Below, piece by piece: positions 60,839 to 64,000 of a stretch of 64,000 nucleotides of DNA. The translations under genes and the position numbers were made by a program. The notes beneath the pieces are model-generated. The model was not told the origin of the DNA. It searched no databases and saw only the letters and a list, made by a program, of their open reading frames with translations. Each line of letters opens with the position of its first letter. The first letter of the stretch is position 1. Source of the stretch: an uncultured Brachyspira sp. Lineage in GTDB: Bacteria > Spirochaetota > Brachyspiria > Brachyspirales > Brachyspiraceae. The stretch is from positions 1 to 64,000 of the forward strand of contig NZ_CALXKQ010000005.1 in NCBI RefSeq assembly GCF_944388875.1. Direction: 5' to 3'.

Positions 60839-62689
60839 ATGAAACATTTTAACAGCTTAGCAGTGAAGGTACCAGTTATTCTATGCATTGTTACAACTAT
60901 ATTAATAACAATACTTCTAATAATTTCTCTTACCATAGCTGGAAACGGAATATCAAAAAGCAGATTTGAAGGATTTGAAACAACAGTAAGAGGATACTCA
61001 TCCGTATTTGATGCTTGGTTTAGAACGCAGTCTTATATACTTGAAACTTATGCTTCTATACCTATAGTAGGAGAATATCTAGTAAATCAAGACCCAACTA
61101 GAACAGCAAGAGTAAATACAACATTAAAAACCTTCAGAGAAAAAAATGCATGTGCCATACATGTAGGAATGGTTGATAAAAATGGAATTATAATTACAGA
61201 CAGTGATTATCCTCAGGCTATAGGTACAAAATTTAATGAAAGCAATCCATATATATGGAGCAAGCTTAAAAACAAAGAATATGGTTATGGAAGTGTGAGC
61301 TACGGAGATGGTCTTAGTACTTCATCTGTTAATGGGGAATTATCATTTATGTTTGCTACACCAGTAAAATACGGCAATAAAGAATTTGGGTATTTATATA
61401 CTGTTTTTAATTGGAGAGAATTTTATAAAAACTATATAGAAGGCATACAGTTAGGAAAAACAGGAGGATTGGATGTAATTGCTCCTAATTTGAAAGTACT
61501 TATGAACACAGATTATAATAAAGTTAATAGCGATGCTCCTCTAGCATACAAAGAAGCATTTGATAAAAATTTATCTAAAGGTGTTGTTGCTTATATGGCT
61601 AACAATCATAAAATGATGGGGTCTTATACTAAAATGAAATATGTTCCTTGGATTACTTCTATGACTATGACTTCAGAAGAAATATATGCTGAAAATAGAA
61701 AAGCTGTTTTAAGCGGCATAATACTAGGAATAATAACTATAATATCTATAGCAATATTCATAAATATATTTATACGCTCTATAACAAAACCTTTATCTAT
61801 AGTTGTTCATGAGGCACAAAAAATAGAAAAAGGAGATTTAACTTCAAGCGAAAATAAAATAAAAAATAGAAACGATGAAATAGGAATATTATCCAATTCA
61901 TTTATGAACATGAGAAATAAATTAGTAGAAACTATAAAAGAAGTTAATGATGCTTCTATATGTATTATGAATGCTTCGCAAAAATTAGCTAAAGGAAATG
62001 TAGAATTATCAAGAAGAACAGAAGCTCAGGCTGCTAGCTTACAGCAGACAGCTGCATCTATGGAGCAAATGGCTTCTACGATAAAATCATCTACAGAATA
62101 TTCTATTAATGGAAATAATATGATGATAGCTTCTAAAGAATCAATAGATGATGCAGGAGATATAATCATACAGACAACAGAAAATATAGAAGAAGTTTAT
62201 CAGGCAAGCACAAAAATAAAAAATATTACTAAGATTATTGAAGATATAGCTTTTCAAACAAATATACTTGCTCTTAATGCTGCCGTTGAAGCTGCACGTG
62301 CAGGAGATATGGGTAAAGGTTTTGCTGTGGTTGCAAGCGAGGTTAGAAATTTGGCTCAAACTACTCAGTCATCAGTTAAAGACATTACAGATTTGGTGGA
62401 CAATGCTTATAAAAAAATTAACAAAGCAACAGAAACAGCTCATCAGTCGCAGGAGATATTTGTTGAATTAAGAGGAAAAATAGATGAAACAGCTAATATA
62501 ATGAAAGGCATAAGTTCAGCAGCAGTAGAACAGCAGGCTGGAGTAGAACAGGTTAATAAAGCCGTATCAGAAATGGATGGTGCTACTCAGTTAAATAATG
62601 CTTTAGTAAATGATGCAGAAACTGCTTCAAAAGATTTAGTAGTTCAGGCTCATTCTTTACAGGAAGCTATGAGTTTCTTTAAGTTTTAA
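60839..62689 (+). CDS. Methyl-accepting chemotaxis protein
   Basis: A 616-residue transmembrane receptor. TM1 is about 12-34, then a periplasmic sensor domain (about 37-280) of Cache type, TM2 (about 285-305), a HAMP domain and a signalling hairpin. The hairpin tip is intact (AFQTNILALNAAVEAARAGD, then GKGFAVVASEVRNLAQ). No C-terminal receptor-modification pentapeptide is seen. GGAG lies 11 bases before the ATG. The 295-base upstream region is AT-rich and holds no gene; a TTCGATAA (60796-60803) resembles a sigma-28 -10 but lacks a matching -35. The ligand is unknown. Confidence 0.95.
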   Translation: MKHFNSLAVKVPVILCIVTTILITILLIISLTIAGNGISKSRFEGFETTVRGYSSVFDAWFRTQSYILETYASIPIVGEYLVNQDPTRTARVNTTLKTFREKNACAIHVGMVDKNGIIITDSDYPQAIGTKFNESNPYIWSKLKNKEYGYGSVSYGDGLSTSSVNGELSFMFATPVKYGNKEFGYLYTVFNWREFYKNYIEGIQLGKTGGLDVIAPNLKVLMNTDYNKVNSDAPLAYKEAFDKNLSKGVVAYMANNHKMMGSYTKMKYVPWITSMTMTSEEIYAENRKAVLSGIILGIITIISIAIFINIFIRSITKPLSIVVHEAQKIEKGDLTSSENKIKNRNDEIGILSNSFMNMRNKLVETIKEVNDASICIMNASQKLAKGNVELSRRTEAQAASLQQTAASMEQMASTIKSSTEYSINGNNMMIASKESIDDAGDIIIQTTENIEEVYQASTKIKNITKIIEDIAFQTNILALNAAVEAARAGDMGKGFAVVASEVRNLAQTTQSSVKDITDLVDNAYKKINKATETAHQSQEIFVELRGKIDETANIMKGISSAAVEQQAGVEQVNKAVSEMDGATQLNNALVNDAETASKDLVVQAHSLQEAMSFFKF

Positions 62690-62707
62690 TTATATTTATA
62701 AATTAAG

Positions 62708-62737
62708 AAAGGATATGTATAATCATATCCTTTTTTT
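62708..62737 (+). terminator. Terminator after the chemotaxis receptor gene
   Basis: AAAGGATATG (62708-62717) and CATATCCTTT (62724-62733), perfect 10-bp stem followed by a seven-T run. Confidence 0.88.
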
Positions 62738-62888
62738 ATTTTTAAAATAAAGTTCTATTTTCTTTTATTATTTAATTTATTTATGTGAAAAAAGTATAAA
62801 AAAAATTCTATACAAAGTATTGATATTTTTATTTTTTCATATATTATGCAAGATTAACAAATAGAAAATCAAAAAGAGGAGATGAAAG

Positions 62889-64000
62889 ATGAGTCATCAT
62901 CATCACAGGGGACAGTGGGGAACAAGAGCAGGCTTTATATTAGCTGCTATTGGCTCTGCTGTAGGTTTAGGTAATATATGGCGTTTCCCATATATGGTAG
63001 CATCCAATGGAGGCGGAGCTTTTATGATAGTATTCCTTTTGGCTATGCTTACAGCAGGAATACCTATAATGATATTGGAATTCTCTATAGGTCATAAAAC
63101 ACATAAAAGTGCACCAGGTGCTTTAAAAGCTTTGAATCCTTCTTGGGAATGGTTAGGCTGGCTTCAGGTATTTACATGTTTTGCAATAGTTGTTTATTAT
63201 TCTGTCATTATTGCTTGGTCATTATCTTATGGACTATTTTCTATTCAAGGCTTAAAATGGGGAACTGATACAGCGGGATTTTTTACTAACGAATATTTAA
63301 AACTTCAAAGCGGTTTTTCACTAAGTAATTTTAATATTGGTGTTGCTATACCTTTAATTATTGTTTGGGCTATAATACTTATTTCTGTTATTGGCGGTGT
63401 TAAAGATGGTATAGAAAAAGCTAATAAAATATTTATGCCTTTATTAGCCATTTTAGTAGTAATTATTCTTATAAGAGGAATCACTTTACCTGGTGCTTTG
63501 GCTGGGCTTGATTATATGTTTAAACCTGATTTTTCTAAACTTACTAATCCAAAAATTTGGATAGATGCCTATGGTCAGGTATTTTACAGTATGTCTGTAG
63601 CTTTTGGTATAATGATAACATATTCAAGCTATCTTCCAGATGATTCTGATATAGCAAATAATGCATTTATGACTGGTTTTGCTGATACTAGTTTTAGTTT
63701 ATTTGCAGGTATTACAGTATTTAGTATAATAGGTTATATGGCTCATTCTCAGGGAAAAGAGGTTGCTGAAGTAGCTGGAAACGGCGGTATAGGTTTGGCA
63801 TTTATGGTATTCCCTGAAGCTATAAACTCTCTTCCTGGTTTAAATGGAATATTTGGATTAGTATTTTTCTTAGTTCTTGCATTTGCAGGTCTTACTTCTG
63901 CTATATCGCTTGCTGAAGTTGTTATATCTTCATTTATAGATAAATTCCACTTCAATAGAAAGAAAGTAAGTATTATTATTATTGTAATACAAGGTGCTAT
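62889..64000 (+). CDS. NSS-family sodium-dependent transporter, 3' end outside window
   Basis: A partial membrane protein of at least 370 residues in the neurotransmitter:sodium symporter family (LeuT fold). The open frame has no stop up to the window edge. The TM1 signature GSAVGLGNIWRFPYMVASNG, with the unwound substrate-binding region, is exact; NGGGAF follows. The N-terminus is MSHHHHRGQWGTRAGF, and the QWGTR segment is family-typical. AGGAG lies 7 bases before the ATG. Substrate is probably an amino acid; the binding pocket cannot be fully read because the gene is cut. Confidence 0.93.
   Translation, partial: MSHHHHRGQWGTRAGFILAAIGSAVGLGNIWRFPYMVASNGGGAFMIVFLLAMLTAGIPIMILEFSIGHKTHKSAPGALKALNPSWEWLGWLQVFTCFAIVVYYSVIIAWSLSYGLFSIQGLKWGTDTAGFFTNEYLKLQSGFSLSNFNIGVAIPLIIVWAIILISVIGGVKDGIEKANKIFMPLLAILVVIILIRGITLPGALAGLDYMFKPDFSKLTNPKIWIDAYGQVFYSMSVAFGIMITYSSYLPDDSDIANNAFMTGFADTSFSLFAGITVFSIIGYMAHSQGKEVAEVAGNGGIGLAFMVFPEAINSLPGLNGIFGLVFFLVLAFAGLTSAISLAEVVISSFIDKFHFNRKKVSIIIIVIQGA

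Noticed and set aside
62892-62903. Four His codons at the start of the NSS transporter as a purification tag
   Set aside because: It is only four residues, joined directly to the family's own QWGTR segment behind a natural ribosome site; no vector or linker sequence is present.
1-64000. tRNA, rRNA, CRISPR array, integrase or transposase genes
   Set aside because: None could be recognised by eye; a covariance or profile search would be needed to exclude a small or divergent case.

Overview
The window looks like a chromosomal segment of a Brachyspira-type spirochaete. Base composition is very AT-rich. The flagellar genes have a spirochaete order (flgE-flbD-motA-motB), and the hook protein keeps the Lys/Cys pair that cross-links spirochaete hooks. 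Long TPR and ankyrin proteins and many small lipoproteins with an LxSC-type lipobox are also typical. Genus-level assignment is inferred from gene content and style; the species cannot be named from this sequence. No rRNA, tRNA, CRISPR array or insertion sequence was recognised.

Layout. 1-116: a pentanucleotide repeat tract behind a strong promoter, at the left edge. 134-4281 (minus): an RlmI-like methyltransferase, then motB, motA, flbD and flgE. 4424-10418 (minus): two TPR proteins and a duplicated ankyrin protein. 10926-13683: a MATE exporter with an attenuator-like leader, divergent from trmD and a GNAT gene. 13752-17690: a FlgN-like chaperone with a sigma-28-like promoter, an unknown protein, scpB and a DUF3298 lipoprotein. 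17767-21523 (minus): a DUF262/DUF1524 cassette resembling GmrSD/SspE-type defence genes, with a YggU-family gene coupled at its end. 22432-24195: another TPR gene. 24186-35055: a nearly complete D-glucarate/galactarate catabolic cluster (cdaR-like regulator, hydroxyacid dehydrogenase, garR, gudD, gntP, DapA-family lyase, garD, glycerate kinase) followed by an agmatinase-family gene. 35676-36969: hisB and hisH alone. 37027-41478 (minus): a GlpA/D-like dehydrogenase and NuoG/F/E-like proteins, the NuoF-like one lacking its NADH/FMN motifs. 41556-41645: an unlisted 29-codon gene for a bS22/mS38-like basic peptide. 41767-49130: an acetyltransferase, leucyl aminopeptidase, two LPP20-like lipoproteins, an SDR, a large acidic-tailed protein and an LpxL-like acyltransferase. 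49337-58253: HtrA, a split glycosyltransferase, alaS, three small genes and an M16 peptidase. 58257-64000: rarA, an unknown gene, a chemotaxis receptor and the start of an NSS-family transporter.

How the genes work together. The glucarate cluster should carry both aldarates through dehydratases (GudD, GarD) to 5-keto-4-deoxyglucarate, cleave it to pyruvate and tartronate semialdehyde, then reduce (GarR) and phosphorylate (GarK) the product. The cleavage enzyme appears to be a DapA-family protein instead of the usual GarL.

The most notable signals are: the repeat tract fused to a promoter and ATG; two A7 tracts where one extra A would restore full-length proteins (the cdaR-like regulator and the first DUF262 protein); the DUF262 cassette; the MATE leader; a palindrome spanning two divergent -35 boxes; three related promoters upstream of consecutive genes; the degenerate NuoEFG-like set; and the bS22-like micro-gene.
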